Positions 4,427-5,135 of a stretch of 5,135 bases of DNA are shown piece by piece; within the stretch, counting starts at the first letter, position 1; every line of letters starts with the position of its first letter. The translations under genes and the position numbers were made by a program. Location of the stretch: contig CAZOHG010000121.1 of assembly GCA_964579725.1 (NCBI GenBank), positions 1-5,135 of the forward strand, given 5' to 3'. The notes under the pieces are model-generated. The model was not told the origin of the DNA, ran no database searches, and worked only from the letters and a program-made list of their open reading frames with translations. This DNA is from CAZOHG01 sp964579725. Its GTDB lineage: Bacteria; Zhuqueibacterota; JdFR-76; BMS3Abin05.

Positions 4427-5135
4427 ATGAATGGGAAACGAATCGCCTTGGCAAAGTGGGTGGCAACGGGACTTCTGGTGCTATTACCTCTTCTGTCGTA
4501 CGCCTCCGGGGGAAAAGCTGTTTTCTCCTTCACGTCCAATCGGTTCATTCGGCACTGGCTGATTTGCGGCCCTTTTCCTAACGGGGCCGCGGCGAACATT
4601 AACACGGACTTCCTGACCGGCGCCGGAGGGGAAGTGGCTGTCCGACCGGTGATCGGGATGCGTCACCCCAGTGCGGCTGTTCCTTCGGGCCGGGTGAGCT
4701 GGCGATTCGCGGAAGCCGACCCCAGCGGCCGTTTGGATTTCAAAAAATACCTGCAACCGAACCAGCGAAATGTGGCCTACGCCGCGGTCTACGTGAAAAG
4801 TGCCGTCGCCCGCCCCGCGCTGTTAAAGCTGGGCAGCAACGACCGCCTCAAAGTCTGGTTAAACGGAGAGCCCGTCCACGCCTACCTGCGCCCGCGTGCC
4901 GGCGCGCCGGACGCAGACGTGGTTCCGGTTGAGTTGAAAGCCGGAGAAAATCTACTGCTGGCCAAAGTGGACAACATCGGGGGCAATTGGTGGCTCTACG
5001 CCCGCTTTGAGGCTTTTGAGCCGGTAGACGGTCGGCTTTTTGTCACGCCGCCCCAGCTCAGTTCTTTGCCGCACCGCAGCAGGGACGGGCAAATCGTGTG
5101 TTCCGCGTCCTGCAATGTGTATAATTTGTCAGAGA
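4427..5135 (+). CDS. Secreted protein with N-terminal PA14/galactose-binding-like beta-sandwich domain (3' partial)
   Basis: The frame runs open to the right edge, giving the first 236 residues of a larger exported protein. A basic start (MNGKR...K10) and hydrophobic residues 11-24 form a Sec signal peptide with likely cleavage after Ala26 ('SYA-SGG'). The following domain opens with 'WLICGPFPN' (44-52), a phrase common at the start of beta-sandwich modules in large secreted hydrolases and peptidases. It continues with 'YAAVYVKSAVARPALL' (118-133), 'LGSNDRLKVWLNGEPV' (135-150) and 'LKAGENLLLAKV' (170-181), then 'GGNWWLYARF' (185-194). The 'nD-x-x-x-VWLNG ... G-N-LLxKV' pattern is typical of PA14- or jelly-roll ligand-binding folds. 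The catalytic part, if any, is outside the window. AAGGGA (4415-4420) supports this start; an in-frame ATG at 4364 would add 21 residues before the signal peptide and is less likely. The gene is markedly GC-richer than the middle of the window. Confidence 0.88.
   Translation, partial: MNGKRIALAKWVATGLLVLLPLLSYASGGKAVFSFTSNRFIRHWLICGPFPNGAAANINTDFLTGAGGEVAVRPVIGMRHPSAAVPSGRVSWRFAEADPSGRLDFKKYLQPNQRNVAYAAVYVKSAVARPALLKLGSNDRLKVWLNGEPVHAYLRPRAGAPDADVVPVELKAGENLLLAKVDNIGGNWWLYARFEAFEPVDGRLFVTPPQLSSLPHRSRDGQIVCSASCNVYNLSE

Overview
The window looks like part of a metagenome-assembled or draft genome from the FCB superphylum (Bacteroidota, Ignavibacteriota, Calditrichota/KSB1-like lineages). The clearest hint is the gene end at 1-357, which carries a 'PNPF ... 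LGE ... LPSGIYF' beta-sandwich tail of the FlgD-like / type IX sorting kind. The secreted 'GPFPN' beta-sandwich protein at the right edge and a dispersed palindromic repeat family fit the same picture. The lineage is an inference; no marker gene is present. A run of exactly ten Ns at 1423-1432 is a scaffold join, so the order of the pieces on either side is not proven.

Layout: (1) 1-357 is the C-terminal end of a large secreted protein, closed by a good hairpin terminator. (2) 391-1181 is about 800 bp in which I see no convincing gene. (3) 1198-1422 is a small cysteine-rich protein with a very strong ribosome binding site, cut off by the N gap. (4) 1433-1661 is non-coding and rich in inverted repeats, including a tightly packed potential three-way junction with a possible pseudoknot. 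(5) 1662-2105 encodes a small probable lipoprotein with an Ig-like stretch. (6) 2106-2654 holds a cluster of palindromic and partial repeat units. (7) 2655-3049 is a hicB-hicA toxin-antitoxin operon with a 4-base ATGA overlap. (8) 3050-3423 holds a long imperfect palindrome and a second full copy of the repeat. (9) 3424-4254 is a CPBP-family membrane protease homologue. (10) 4427 to the right edge is the start of a GC-rich secreted protein with an N-terminal beta-sandwich domain.

The two edge genes look like parts of the ordinary secreted-protein repertoire. Between them is a gene-poor, repeat-rich accessory stretch carrying single-gene or two-gene modules (cysteine-rich protein, lipoprotein, hicBA, CPBP). 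Only hicB and hicA clearly work together: HicA is an mRNA-cleaving toxin and HicB its antitoxin. This pair sits between two direct copies, about 91% identical, of a 116-bp repeat, so the module could be lost or moved by recombination. I found no convincing new multi-gene system. The structures most worth checking are the folded region at 1488-1596 and the repeat-flanked hicBA module.
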